DNA of 64,000 nucleotides from Fistulifera solaris (GCA_030295235.1 AP026145.1:622501-686500); one strand, 5' to 3'; shown: positions 9,934 to 20,542, numbered from the stretch's first letter. A program made the numbers and translations. Notes: generated by a model not told the origin, from the letters alone.

Positions 9934-10197
9934 CATGACTGAAATGCAGTCGTGGATAAGTGGACCTCACACTTTGGATTATAGGAATAACGGAAGTCGT
10001 GGATTTGCAAACCATTCTTTCAACATCATGAACTGCCTCTTGCTTTACAAAGGCTCGTTTTTCATAGGTGTGTTGCAATGAAAACTTAATTACCAGGACA
10101 ACGAGCGGGGCTTGAATAGCAATCTCGCTTTGAAAATATTGATTCATGACTGAAATGCAGTCGTGAAAAAGGTCGTCTTCAATTTGAGTCTATAGTA
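9934..10197 (+). repeat. Dispersed hairpin-flanked repeat, copy B
   Basis: Two identical hairpins with core GACTGAAATGCAGTCG lie at 9934-9954 and 10145-10165, in the same orientation and 211 bp apart. The second is followed by AATTTGAGTCTATAGTA ending at 10197. Spacing, end sequence and several internal words match copy A at 5348-5609. Confidence 0.6.
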
Positions 10198-10232
10198 CTG
10201 GATACCGCTGCGAGGAAAATTTTTGCGATGAT

Positions 10233-10243
10233 GTACCTGGTAC
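10233..10243. promoter_or_regulatory. GTACCTGGTAC palindromic motif
   Basis: GTACCTGGTAC lies 108 bp upstream of the acid phosphatase ATG. The same 10-11-bp word occurs at 20400, 29600, 55803 and 61946, all between genes. A transcription factor site is possible but untested. Confidence 0.3.
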
Positions 10244-10350
10244 TGGTACGTGTTATTTTTATCCGTTTGCCCTAAGTTATTGACCATGATGGCGGAGAAT
10301 CTCCTCTGCAATCGAGGCAGCTTCCATAATCAGCAAAAAGTATACTCCTT

Positions 10351-11565
10351 ATGATGTTATTCGCACTACGTCCTTCAGCTCCACACCGCACAATCCTCGT
10401 GATGATGGCACTCTTTCGCACTTCCTTTCGTGCCTTGGCGACTACCGATTCTTCATCTTACCGATTGCGACAAGTCCAGATCATTCATCGTCATGGAGAT
10501 CGTACACCCATTACTCCTCTCAAAGATGAAGCCTATTGGTCGCAATTGTTGATACCACCGAATATTTTGCAGAAAATTGCGCAAGGCACTACCGTTCAAA
10601 GAGAGAAAATCACAACCCATGTCGCGGGTGGACGGGGTCCCTTTGGTCAATTGACGTCACTGGGATTGTTGCAAATGGTACAAGTCGGAACCACCTTGCG
10701 AGAACGTTTTGAAGAGTTACTGACGTCCGACAATATACGGGTCTTTTCGACGGATTTTCCACGCACGATACAGTCGGTACAAGGATTGTTGTCGGGTCTC
10801 TTCCCCGATGGTTTGACTGCAAATATCACCATCGATGTTCGACCGTCTTCCTGGATGATTCCCGATCCCATGCCACGGTTTACGAAGGAACAAGAAATGC
10901 TCGAACAACAATTGGCTCAAACACCTCTAGTACTGGAACGCGAAACCACCTTGCGACCCTTGGCACTGCGGGTCACGCACGCCTTGCACGAGTTTCTCGC
11001 GGACGACGCGCACGATGCCGCCTTTGGTGTCGAAGGAGAACATCCGGGTGAGGCATCCATTGAAATACAACCCTTGGCGTGGGTGCAATTGGCGGAAATT
11101 ACCAAATGTTTGGCCGTGCGCAACTTGTTGCCCTCTTCAATTACCCCGCAAGATCAAGAACAGATTGCCGCGCATGCGGCCTGGCGGTGGTTTCAAACGC
11201 TCAGTCATCCCCGCATGGCGTATTTGGGCATGCATCGTTTGGTGCAGCAGCAATTGCAGTTCCTGACTACGTGCGATGCAACGCCCATGATTGTGTGGAG
11301 TGGTCATGATTCCAGTCTCATTGGTTTGTTGTGTGCGTATCGATTGGAACGACCTTCGTCGTGGCCGGAATACGCGAGTTTTCTTTGTCTGGAATTGTTG
11401 GAAACCACGACGGGCGAACAATATGTTCGTTTTTCGCTCAATGGAGAAGTTCTTCAATCACATTGGGAAGATGATGATGAACCGTGGGACATGATTCCAT
11501 TGGAAGTGCTGCAACAAAAGGTATCAACCATGGGTTCCCAATCCGAATCAATAACGACCAAATAA
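10351..11565 (+). CDS. Histidine acid phosphatase (branch 2)
   Basis: This 404-residue protein carries the catalytic RHGDRTP motif at about residues 47-53, where the His forms the phospho-enzyme, the second Arg in FSTDFPRTIQSVQGLL (~residues 132-147), and the distal HD pair in WSGHDSSLIGLL (~residues 316-327). This order is typical of branch 2 histidine phosphatases such as the lysophosphatidate/acid phosphatase group. A hydrophobic N-terminus (residues ~14-32) suggests entry into the secretory pathway. Substrate cannot be told from sequence. The ATG at 10351 is the first in frame; Met at residue 18 or 19 is an alternative. The gene is complete and its end lies 48 bp from the convergent UFL1-like gene. 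Confidence 0.85.
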   Translation: MMLFALRPSAPHRTILVMMALFRTSFRALATTDSSSYRLRQVQIIHRHGDRTPITPLKDEAYWSQLLIPPNILQKIAQGTTVQREKITTHVAGGRGPFGQLTSLGLLQMVQVGTTLRERFEELLTSDNIRVFSTDFPRTIQSVQGLLSGLFPDGLTANITIDVRPSSWMIPDPMPRFTKEQEMLEQQLAQTPLVLERETTLRPLALRVTHALHEFLADDAHDAAFGVEGEHPGEASIEIQPLAWVQLAEITKCLAVRNLLPSSITPQDQEQIAAHAAWRWFQTLSHPRMAYLGMHRLVQQQLQFLTTCDATPMIVWSGHDSSLIGLLCAYRLERPSSWPEYASFLCLELLETTTGEQYVRFSLNGEVLQSHWEDDDEPWDMIPLEVLQQKVSTMGSQSESITTK

Positions 11566-11613
11566 AGAAAAAATGAGCAATTTTTTGTTATTAGGTCGTT
11601 TCTAGCGAAATTA

Positions 11614-13776
11614 TTATTTCTTTTTCAATGTATTATTGCGAACCCGTTCCAGTAGACCGTCCTCCGCCGTTTGATCGTTCTCGATCATTCCGGCCAGAGC
11701 CATCAAATCGTCTGCCACTTCAGAAGTGATCTTTCGCTCCTTCACTAGCAGGCGTAAAATGGGTCCTCGGAGTAAAGAGCCACTGACCACCATATTTTTA
11801 GCATGCTGATACCCCAGCATGATGGCCCAATCCAACACCAACGCCGGATCCGCTTCCGATTGGAGGCGTTGCAAAAGCAGATCGCGTCGAGCATTGAGAA
11901 ACTTCTTTTCGGTCTTCTTGTCCAAAACCTTGTATGGTAAACCAACGAGTGGTAAACAATTTTCTTGCAAGTGCTCTCGTAATGCCTCTATATCATCCAA
12001 TGGACCATGACAAAGCTCCCATAAACGAGCTACTGCCACTCCCGTGGTTCCGGGTAATATCCGACGGAATGCCACCAATGGGTCTTTCGTTTTATCGTAG
12101 GATATCGTAATGGGATCATATTGACGCAAAGCGATATCAACTGGATGAGAATAGGGGTCCGAGCGCGACTCGAAGGAAAACGATTCCTCGCTAACATTGT
12201 TTCGAAACAAGCAATACTGTGTCATGCGCCATGCCAAATCGGCACCTGGGCCTTGCAGCAATTGCTGTCGCAAAATCAATAAATCGGTATCATCCATACC
12301 GCCAGAGTCCTGTGCATATTGTAAAAAGTGTTGGGAAAGCTGAAATACATAACAAGCATACGCGAAACATTCCGTGCGTTCGAATTGCAGTGGATCGTAG
12401 TCACTGGATGTTGGTATGGTCACCCTTTGGGATCTCATGCGCTGGAGTTCGGCACGAATGGCGTTTTGACAGTCTTGGGCGTGTTCATCACTGGAAAGGA
12501 ATGCCAAGGTCGTTAGTTCTGTCAAAGTAGCGTCCTCCTCCTCAACGTCGTCACAATACTGTGCACGGATCCGTTGGACGACTCGTTCGACCGGAACAGT
12601 ACCGTACTCTAGGTTATCGATACTTGGCTTCTTTTTCGTTGACTGCTTTCGATCGAGAGAAGAATCGAGAATGGCGGACACTCCTCCCTTTGCGTCGGCC
12701 AGCTCGCGGGCTCGTTCACGGGCATATTCTTGCACCAGTAATGGCATGATGGTTGCTTGAAACGTAGCAATCATTGGTTGAGAAAAGAACCAACCACTTG
12801 GATCGTTCCACACAAAGAAACCACCTTTTGGCAGAACCTGTTGCAACAACAATCGTCCGTCTTCTACCGGAAGATTGGCGGGAATCCAAGGATGCAAGTC
12901 TAAAACATCCGCTTCTTGTAATGCTGCTTCCAAAGGATCACAGATAAGAGTCCGGTTGATGACAGCATGAGTCAATGTCAAAATCAATTCCTGATAAGGC
13001 GACAACCATTCCTTGATTTGATAGATGGAATGGAGAGTATCTGTGACGACACCTACAGTTTGAAAAAGCTCCGTCACAGCTTGTTGTTGCTGTTGTCGAT
13101 ACGCCTGGGGAATGTAGGTATCGCCTAGCAAGTTTCCGGATGTGGTTTGTCGCACGATGGGTATCACCCACGACAATTCCCATTGTTGTGCCGCACAAAT
13201 CTCGGCCAACGAAATCGGTGTCGACAAAGAATCCAGATATGTCGTTACTTGTTGTTGTAGTTCCGTCAAGTACGATTGACTAACGAGCACCGGAGCCCCA
13301 TTGTCGAGCGTCCGCAATTCGAGATCCGGGGGCACATGCGGACGAATCAATTGTAGTGTCGAATCCAAAGGCAATTGCCACATCGATTTCGCAATTTGCG
13401 TCAAAGGCAAAGGTGCTGTTCGTGCATTTTCCCACACTTGTCGTAAGGCAGCTTGTAAATATACTTTCGTCCAAAGTTGGGCCGCCGGATAATGTCCGAC
13501 GATGAACCACGGTGCATCCTCGGTCGCGAGCGGTTCCACCATCTCCCACGAAACACCCAACTTTTGCTGCACGATTGTCCACGGCAGCATGCAGCTTCCT
13601 CCTTCTTCCCGTAACACGTCGGTAATGGCCTGTTGCAGGACGTGTGGCCATATGTAATTATTGTTGCGCAATCGGAGGGGACGGTCGTCGTGAAAAGAGT
13701 TGCGTTGCAGTAACAATTCCATCAGCGCCATCGCTCCTTCTTCGGTGATGGTAATAGGCGCATTCAAGGGATCCAT
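11614..13776 (-). CDS. UFL1-like protein (E3 UFM1-protein ligase 1 homologue, tentative)
   Basis: The 720-residue protein is alpha-helical, with repeated winged-helix-like segments in the N-terminal half (WPHVLQQAITDVLREEGGSC, PISLAEICAAQQWELSWVIP, TSGNLLGDTYIPQAYRQQQ). In UFL1, the ligase that attaches UFM1 to ribosomal and ER proteins, the same order of small winged helices is followed by a long helical C-terminus and a YVP-x-Y-like motif; here YIPQAYRQ is at about residue 218. A charged linker (RKQSTKKK) lies near residue 375. No signal or membrane segment is seen. The assignment rests on overall architecture and short motifs rather than a catalytic signature, because UFL1 has none. The gene is intact and its 5' end faces the palindrome array. 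Confidence 0.5.
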   Translation of the reverse strand: MDPLNAPITITEEGAMALMELLLQRNSFHDDRPLRLRNNNYIWPHVLQQAITDVLREEGGSCMLPWTIVQQKLGVSWEMVEPLATEDAPWFIVGHYPAAQLWTKVYLQAALRQVWENARTAPLPLTQIAKSMWQLPLDSTLQLIRPHVPPDLELRTLDNGAPVLVSQSYLTELQQQVTTYLDSLSTPISLAEICAAQQWELSWVIPIVRQTTSGNLLGDTYIPQAYRQQQQQAVTELFQTVGVVTDTLHSIYQIKEWLSPYQELILTLTHAVINRTLICDPLEAALQEADVLDLHPWIPANLPVEDGRLLLQQVLPKGGFFVWNDPSGWFFSQPMIATFQATIMPLLVQEYARERARELADAKGGVSAILDSSLDRKQSTKKKPSIDNLEYGTVPVERVVQRIRAQYCDDVEEEDATLTELTTLAFLSSDEHAQDCQNAIRAELQRMRSQRVTIPTSSDYDPLQFERTECFAYACYVFQLSQHFLQYAQDSGGMDDTDLLILRQQLLQGPGADLAWRMTQYCLFRNNVSEESFSFESRSDPYSHPVDIALRQYDPITISYDKTKDPLVAFRRILPGTTGVAVARLWELCHGPLDDIEALREHLQENCLPLVGLPYKVLDKKTEKKFLNARRDLLLQRLQSEADPALVLDWAIMLGYQHAKNMVVSGSLLRGPILRLLVKERKITSEVADDLMALAGMIENDQTAEDGLLERVRNNTLKKK

Positions 13777-13879
13777 GTTGCAGCATTAAAAAGTAATAAA
13801 TTTGTAGAGTAAAAAGAAAGATATTGAAACTCCTTCACATAATAAACATACTGTTCGTTGCGATGATTGTGAGGTTTTT

Positions 13880-15275
13880 GCTATTAACCACCGTTTCCAG
13901 AGTTTCTGGAACTTGCACACCTTGGTGCACAGCAGCGCATTTTGGGAGGATCGAAAAAACTGGTCCAGAATTTCTGGACCAATACAGAATTTCTGTATGA
14001 TCAGACACAAGACACAACTCTTCCAGAATTTCTGGAACGTGCAATTTCTATCGTTATGATCAAAACGCGCAGTTTCTTTCGTGATGATCCATAAGACCCG
14101 TGCTCAGGATTTCTGGAACGTGCAAAGCATTTTTTAAGAGGATCGGAAAAACTGGTCCAAAATTTCTGGACCAATACAATAAAATAAAAATTTTAGAATT
14201 TCTGTATGATCAGACACAACACACAACTCTTCCAGAATTTCTGGAATTGGCACGTTCTTTCGTTATCATTCAAAAATGGTTTCCAGGATTTCTGAAAGGC
14301 GCACTGTTTTTCGTTACGATTCGAAATTCCATACCCAGAAGTTCCGGAGCGTGAACCGCATTTTGCTGGACAGAATTTCTGTATGATTTGACTTAACATT
14401 TCCAGAATTTCTGGAATTGGCACGTTCTTTCGTTATCATTCAAAACATGGTTTCCAGGATATCTGGAAGGCGCACTGTTTTTCGTTACGATTCGAAACAC
14501 AATGCCAAGAAGTTCTGGAGCGTGAACAGCATTTGGGTGGGATCGAAAAAACTGGTCCGGAAATTCTGGACCACGACAGAATTTCTGTATGATCAGAAAT
14601 AACATTTCCAGAATTTCTGGAATTGGCACGTTCCTTCGTTATCATTCAAAACATGGTTTCCAGGATTTCTGGAAGGCGCACTGTTTTTCGTTACGATTCG
14701 AAACATCATGCCCAGAAGTTCTGGATCGTGAACAGCTTTTGGGTGGGATCGAAAACTGTTCCAGAATTTCTGGATCAAGACAGAATTTCTGTATGATTCC
14801 AGATTTTCTGGAATCGGCACGTTCCTTCGTTATCATTCAAAACATGGTTTCCAGGATTTCTGGAAGGCGCACTGTTTTTCGTTACGATTCGAAACATCAT
14901 GCCCAGAAGTTCTGGATCGTGAACAGCATTTTGGTGGGATCGAAAAAACTGGTCCAGAATTTCTGGACCACGACAGAATTTCTGTTTAATCAGAAACAAC
15001 TTGTCAAGATTTTCTGGAATCGGCACTTTCTTTCGTTATAAGTAAAAGACGGTCCTCTGAATTTTTGGACCGCATACTTTCGTTCGTTATGATTCAAAAC
15101 ACATTGTCCAGAAGTTCTGGAGCGTGAACAGCATTTTGGTGAGATCGAAAAACTGGTCCAGAATTTCTGGACCACGACAGAATTTCTGTTTGATCAGAAA
15201 TAACATCTCAAGATTTTCTGGAACGGGCACTTTCTTTCGTTACGATCAAAAGACTTTTAGAGTTTTTAGAACGCG
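13880..15275. repeat. Palindrome array (CCAGAA-N-TTCTGG units)
   Basis: About 30 copies of a short odd-length palindrome centred on AGAA-N-TTCT lie in ~1.4 kb, one every ~50 bp. Variants include TCCAGAATTTCTGGA, ACAGAATTTCTGT, CCAGAAGTTCTGG and CCAGGATTTCTGG. The flanks change but often stay complementary: GGTCC pairs with GGACC, TAC with GTA, TTCC with GGAA. Spacers also repeat (TTTCGTTATCATTCAAAA and TTTCGTTACGATTCGAAA). Four ~50-bp units form a ~206-bp higher-order unit, clearest from 14400 to 15200. The array lies between the 5' end of the UFL1-like gene and the 3' end of the SDR gene. No flanking transposase or duplication was seen. Function is unknown. Confidence 0.85.
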
Positions 15276-15662
15276 GGTTTTCATGATGATCAATGATCCA
15301 AAGATCGGTAGTTGCAACAAAAGGCTTCCAGAACAAAAATTCGCTGACTTATGTGTAAAAGCGGCTATGGTGACGACTCGACGACTCGACGTCTTCTCAA
15401 CTCAACTGAACTAATTTGTTAGCTATTATTATCTCCAAGCTGAAATTATTTGCCCTTTCACTATCTTCAATTATTGAAAGGAGGATGATACAACGCCCTT
15501 GTTCGTTTACCGTAGCAGGAGTGCTGCTGGTGGTGCTTTTCACTCAAACGTAAAATGTTTTACAGTGTCCAAGACAAGTTCGAGGTCAATCGGAAGTACA
15601 AAAGATTGCATAGACTCGAGTTTCGTAGACCAACGAAAGTAGCACAGCAAGTAGTAGAGGGT
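15276..15662. other. Intergenic region
   Basis: Decayed edge of the palindrome array followed by unique sequence with a short GACGACTC direct repeat (15371-15390). No gene is seen; it should contain the 3' UTR of the SDR gene. Confidence 0.3.
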
Positions 15663-16529
15663 TTATTCGTTTCGTCGCATGGGATCGTTCATCGGATTCG
15701 CGTACTGCCGTATGCCATGTCCTCCATCCACATCCAACACGACTCCGGTACAAAATGGCGCCGTCAAAAGATAATAAATTGCTTCGCCCATATCACTCGG
15801 CTGTCCCACTTTTTGAAGTGGCAAGGATGAAGCCGTATGTTCCAACATGGCGTGTTTTCGTGAAGGATCCATATGATCGAATCGTTCGGTATCACAAAAT
15901 CCCGGACTCAAACAATTGACGCGCAATCGGGGAGCCCATTCCAACGCCAATGTCCGGGTCAAGCCCTCCAAGGCCCCATTCGCCATGGCGAGTGGCGCAC
16001 AATTCACTCCGGGACGTCGATTCAAAATACCCGCACACAAGACGACGGCGCCGTCGTCGCACAAGTGTGGACTCCAATGTTTGGCACAATGATACGCGCC
16101 CCATAATTTACTATCCAGCAACGTCCGGGCGTGGTTGGTTTCGAGTGTCAACACGGGTTCGTGGGGAGCCCTACCGGCGGCGGTAATGACCAGTCCGTCC
16201 CAATCCAGCGGCGGCAAAGTGAACGCTTGGACTTGGGATTCGTCGGTAATATCCATGGCGGCAATCGACGTTCGTTCCGGACACGCTAGTTGGTCGCGGG
16301 CTCGTTCTAATTTGCTGACGGAACGACTGACCAAGAGGACGTGACCGCCGTGCTGTAAGACTTGCCGGGCGGCCGCCAAGCCCATGCCGGAGGAGCCACC
16401 GACGATTATGACATTTTTGGGGCGTTCCTGAGCGTGAGCTATTGCGAATAAAGCAATAGAAGTGACTAACAAGAGTGTGACTTTTATGAAGCGAAAGGAA
16501 GATAACATTGCTGGTGTAAGAACTGTCAT
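15663..16529 (-). CDS. Atypical short-chain dehydrogenase/reductase
   Basis: The ATG at 16529 gives a 288-residue protein with an N-terminal hydrophobic segment (FIKVTLLLVTSIALFAIAHA) consistent with a signal peptide or anchor. The nucleotide-binding motif VGGSSGMGLAAA (T/G-G-x3-G-x-G) and SRSVSKLERARDQL fit the classical SDR Rossmann fold. The late motif RVNCLSPGFCDT is typical too. The catalytic Ser-Tyr-x3-Lys region is altered: after LCAGILNRRPGVNCAPLAMANGALEGLTRTL there is no Tyr-x3-Lys pair. Some bacterial SDRs with a similar APxxxAxNGALE segment also lack it. The protein may bind NAD(P) and have a different chemistry or none. The frame is open for 14 codons upstream but without an ATG. 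Confidence 0.8.
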   Translation of the reverse strand: MTVLTPAMLSSFRFIKVTLLLVTSIALFAIAHAQERPKNVIIVGGSSGMGLAAARQVLQHGGHVLLVSRSVSKLERARDQLACPERTSIAAMDITDESQVQAFTLPPLDWDGLVITAAGRAPHEPVLTLETNHARTLLDSKLWGAYHCAKHWSPHLCDDGAVVLCAGILNRRPGVNCAPLAMANGALEGLTRTLALEWAPRLRVNCLSPGFCDTERFDHMDPSRKHAMLEHTASSLPLQKVGQPSDMGEAIYYLLTAPFCTGVVLDVDGGHGIRQYANPMNDPMRRNE

Positions 16530-17089
16530 GATGGAAATAGATGCCGATGAATGAAGAAAAATGAATGGCAAAAATAGTGAGGTGCACTTGATTTATCCAT
16601 TGGTTCACGAGAGAATTTCAGTCATGAGCTGAACTATTGCGTAAAATGTAGTTGAATTTTTTTGCCCCGAGAAAGGATTCCGGATTCCGTTCAGTCCTGT
16701 GGAGGACGATGAAGATTAATTTTTATTTCGTCCATCTGGGATTTTTGGGCGAACCTGCCATGATGAGAATCGAGCAATAATGCTATCAAATCAATCATGA
16801 CGATGTTTATCGATGTTATTACATCAGTTTAAGGAAAAGAAAAGTTGAATGACAATGAAGAGGATCTGGGGTCGCAAAATTGGGTTCTTGGATCTCATTC
16901 CTCGTCGCGTCGTTTTCTTCAAGCGCCAAATTGTGAGACATCGCCAAAATTGGGTCTCAACGATGACCAACCGACGACAAATTGTTTTTCTCGAACAAGA
17001 GTCAAGCTCGAAAGTCATTCTTTCTTTTGTCACAAATTCTATTGGGGCGATTGTTGGTAGTCTGCTTTTTTGACTTGTTGCTTTGGAAA
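16530..17089. other. Intergenic region
   Basis: This divergent spacer should hold promoters for the SDR and the secreted-protein gene. Half of a GACTG/CAGTC hairpin (TTTCAGTCATGAG) is at 16616-16628. Nothing else was recognised. Confidence 0.3.
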
Positions 17090-17698
17090 ATGAGAATACT
17101 GTTTCTACTAGCCGTAGCATCCCTTGCCTCTCCTACACGAGCTCGTGATGATGGATTATTTCGAGCAGCGTCTGTGACGGAAATTCAGAATCTGCATGGC
17201 AATTCCTGTCCTCAACGACTTGAGCAGTGTCAAGCAGCTTTGGTAGCAGCACACAACTTTGATGGGTCGGAAATTCCGTCGTTCGATTTCTTGCACACCA
17301 TGGCCCAGAATCCCGCCGTTTGGTCGCAAATACGAAAGTTGCGACACTTGGCCACCAATCTGGAACAATGGACACCGGATCGTCTCAATTTATCACTGCG
17401 AAAATTACTCCGTCTCGCTCATGCTTTGTCGCAATTTTTAGAGGAAAATTGGAATGTGTCTTTGTCGACACCGGTCCATGTCTTGGAACGCTTGGTGACG
17501 ACGCATCCCCCCGATGCATTCTTTGTCGCCACGTATCTGCATTCCTTTCTATTGGATGTCACCAAAACATTTTTGACGGCGGCACTCGTTCCGGATGCCG
17601 ATATAGAATGTGAACTACAAGCTTGGACGTGTCAGTATCAAGGCATGCTGGCCACCGTGCTACCACAGGGCGAGCAGACCGCCGAAGCCGCGATGTAA
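17090..17698 (+). CDS. Unrecognised secreted protein
   Basis: The ATG at 17090 opens a ~202-residue protein with a clear signal peptide, MRILFLLAVASLASPTRA, so this start is preferred to the longer open frame that begins upstream without such a signal. The mature part is mostly helical, with four cysteines (NSCPQRLEQC and DIECELQAWTC) that could form two disulfides. It lacks a Phe after the signal cleavage site, so secretion or an endomembrane location is more likely than the plastid. It matches no family I recognise. Confidence 0.6.
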   Translation: MRILFLLAVASLASPTRARDDGLFRAASVTEIQNLHGNSCPQRLEQCQAALVAAHNFDGSEIPSFDFLHTMAQNPAVWSQIRKLRHLATNLEQWTPDRLNLSLRKLLRLAHALSQFLEENWNVSLSTPVHVLERLVTTHPPDAFFVATYLHSFLLDVTKTFLTAALVPDADIECELQAWTCQYQGMLATVLPQGEQTAEAAM

Positions 17699-17771
17699 AC
17701 TGTAATAACAAGCATAAAACAAATCCAAGTTTCGGAGAAATCAAGCTCCAATTTTATAGGAATAATGTCAA

Positions 17772-20162
17772 TTAAGCTAAGTAGTTGTAGACACCCGTAT
17801 TCTCGGCGCTTCGTTCCAAGTACTCACGGTCAATCAACGCCTCAATACGCTTCTTCACGACACGAGGATTCGGGTTGAAAAAGGAGAGCTGTGCCAGAAC
17901 CTCCGATAAAAGTTGCTGGTGCTGCAGCGTCTTTCGCGCTTTCATGATACGAACAATTGCTGCCTCGATGGCGATGGTTCGATCTTCCTCCACTTTTTCG
18001 CACTGAACGACGAGTCCAAACTGGCCATGGGAATGCGCACCTTTCTCATGTTCGAAGTAAACTTGGCGTTGGCCGTGAAAGTATCTGTATTATTGATCTT
18101 GTTCCCGGCCGGAGTCTTGGTGATGACTTTGAATTTGCCGCACGAAAGCGAGTGAAGGGTCGGTTTCAACATGTCTCCCCTCCAAGTTTAAACGCTGCGC
18201 CAATTCTTCGTACCCGAGGGTGACGCCATCATTGAGCGCGTCCAAGACTACTGCCTGGAGAGTGACCACCATCAATTCGTACGTTTTCTTCCCAAATGTA
18301 CCTCGAACGGTCGCATTGCCCTGTGTCATAATCCATTGAAGCTTACGCTTCTGGTGTTTCTGATCGTGCCAGTCACGGAAAATGTTCATGCATCTTTGCA
18401 TTTGATCGGTCAACGTCACTTCCGGACTCTTGTACGAAGGCCAAAATCCCGTCGTCAACACGAGGACGCTGAAATCAAGAGGAATCTTCTCTTGGCGAAT
18501 TCGCTGTTCAAACTCCTGTCGCTGCTGACCACCCACAGCAAGGTCCGAGAGCATGCCTTCCATCTTGGAAGTGAACTGCGTTCCGCACTGCACTTTGAGT
18601 TTGGCAATCATGAGCTTTTCAGCATCCTCCGAGGAACGCGACGCCAGCAAACGTTTCGCCAACTGATTACGATAAATTTCGGCAAACATGTCCTTGTCGG
18701 TGAGATACGTAAACAGCTGTACAATTTTGTCCAAGGACTCTTCAATCTCGGCTTCACTCAGCTTTTCTCCTCCCGACTTGAGAATGCGGTCGCAGTAGGT
18801 TGACATGAGTTCGGCGTTTGTGAATTGACCCACGTTTGTATTCATGACTTCCACGAAAGCATTCTTCAACGCCTTTTGAAACAAAGAATGACCCGCAAAG
18901 TCGTTCTTGACCACAGCCAAATACTTGTCGTGCAAACCAATCAACGCTTTAATGAAGCTCGGGTCATCATTCTTATCCTTCTCACCATCCACGCGGGCCT
19001 GACGTCGCTGAACTTCTTCCATGCCCACTTCCGTGATAAACGTCTCGACGATGCTCGCAATGGGCACCAAACCGTTCTCCAGGCGCTGAAAAAGTCGGAA
19101 CATGCGATTCAAGTCCTCCGACTTGTCATTTTGCAACAAAGCCCGACAACCGGACGTTTCTTTTTCCAACAAGACCATTTCCACACGCTCCAAGATCTCT
19201 TCTTCCAAAACTTTCAAAATCTTACTTTCGGAACTGGAGTTGAGATACTCGGCCACGCGGTCACTTTCTTCCCGCAAAGCACCCTCCGCTTTGATCATAT
19301 AATCTGGAGTCGAGTCATTGATCCATTCCTCGCGTTTGCGTGCGTAATGCTCCCGCGTGCTTTCCAGCAAGGGCTGTTCCAAGTCGGCCGTGTACGCTTC
19401 GAGTGATCCCATACCCATGCTTTCGTACAATTCTACAATCGACTTGACCAAAGTCTTGTCAATAATCTTTCCTTCGCGCTCGTCATTGATGAGACTGAGG
19501 ATGGCTTGTGTCGTATCCGCTTTCATGACATCGTACACGTGCGAACGGAAACAGCGCAATCCCGCTTGTGACAAGGTCGGCAACGAATGGTGCTTCACGT
19601 AATAACGATCCAAGTACGTGAAGAATTTCTTCAACCATTTGTTCATAATCTGATGATTCTTCCAACGGTGTTGCAATTCAGTCAAAAGGATGTTGGGTCC
19701 CTGTCGTGGCTTGTCCTTGAGCGCCGGCAAGACGTAGTCGTTCAAATACTGCTCGATGGTTTCGCCGTGACGTTGATAGAGTTCCCGCGACCAATTGTAC
19801 GGAGATCGTTGCGTGCACATGTCGTAGCAAGTGCTGTCGGCAATCATAATAATGTTAGAATATGCTCTATCGTTCGGGTGCGCGATTGCAACGCTGTAGT
19901 GAGTAGACTTACGTGTAAATTTGAACATATTCCTTCGGTCCGAACAAGTTCGTCTGCCCCGTCTGCATGTCCTCATTAAGAATATTTTGGAGTTTATCCA
20001 GTGCCTGTCGAAAGGAAAGCGGATGAGATGCAGCGGAGATGAGACCCGTACGCAAGAGATCCTAGAACCGTTTCGCGATGCTTCGCCCGCAACAAAACTT
20101 ACCTTTGCCTTGATCTCCTCATTCCATCCCTCTTCCAACGGTATCACTTTTGCGTTCGCCAT
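17772..20162 (-). CDS. CUL1: Cullin 1-type scaffold of SCF ubiquitin ligase
   Basis: Three exons: 20103-20162, 19913-20004 and 17772-19833; introns of 98 and 79 nt have GT-AG ends. The spliced N-terminus reads LEEGWNEEIKAK, ALDKLQNIL, YVQIYTTCYDMCTQR, the usual CUL1 start, where SKP1 and F-box proteins bind. Cullin repeats follow, then the cullin homology region (TDKDMFAEIYRNQLAKRLL, TTGFWPSYKSPEVTL) that binds RBX1, and a C-terminal winged helix with the neddylation lysine in IVRIMKARKTL, ending YNYLA. Two frame changes interrupt the C-terminus, at the C-run 18177-18180 and the T-run 17994-17998 (plus strand); each reads as one missing base, and all three frames carry conserved cullin sequence. 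I annotate one functional gene. Confidence 0.92.
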
Positions 20163-20542
20163 GGTTCTTTTGTTATCGTGTAATCTTGAATGCAAGTATG
20201 AGGACGAGTGACAATCACAACCGCAACAGCTGTTTGTGTTTGCCTCTCGCTGCTCCCCGCTCATCGTCGTCAGTTCGCGCACTGCGTCAAAAAGTTGAGG
20301 CTCTTTCTGGTTCTACAGTGGTGTGCTGGTGCGACATAAGGTTGGCGGGAAAAACGAACGCCGCGGAGAACGCGCGGACGACGACTCTTTAAGGCGATTG
20401 TACCTGGTAGTTGGCTAGATTAGCGCCTAATGAGTAGATCAAAGAAATCATATTACCCGGTAATTGTACTAGTCTAGAGAGAGCAAAGGAAGATGTCAAT
20501 GAGGTGACAATTTGGCTCGGACAACAATTCATTTAAATGACT
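20163..20542. promoter_or_regulatory. CUL1 upstream region
   Basis: No gene is seen. A GTACCTGGTAG word at 20400-20410 lies about 240 bp upstream of the cullin ATG and matches the motif at 10233. Confidence 0.3.

Noticed and set aside
14193-15175. Overlapping open frames of 60-150 codons on both strands within the palindrome array
   Set aside because: Their peptides are repetitive translations of the same ~50-bp units in different frames and have no independent content, so they follow from the repeat.
13880-15275. Possible CRISPR-like array
   Set aside because: Repeats and spacers are both related and variable, spacers are not unique, and the organism is eukaryotic.
18336-19406. Long plus-strand open frames opposite CUL1 (155 and 193 codons)
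   Set aside because: They are antisense shadows of conserved cullin codons; no domain is recognisable in them.
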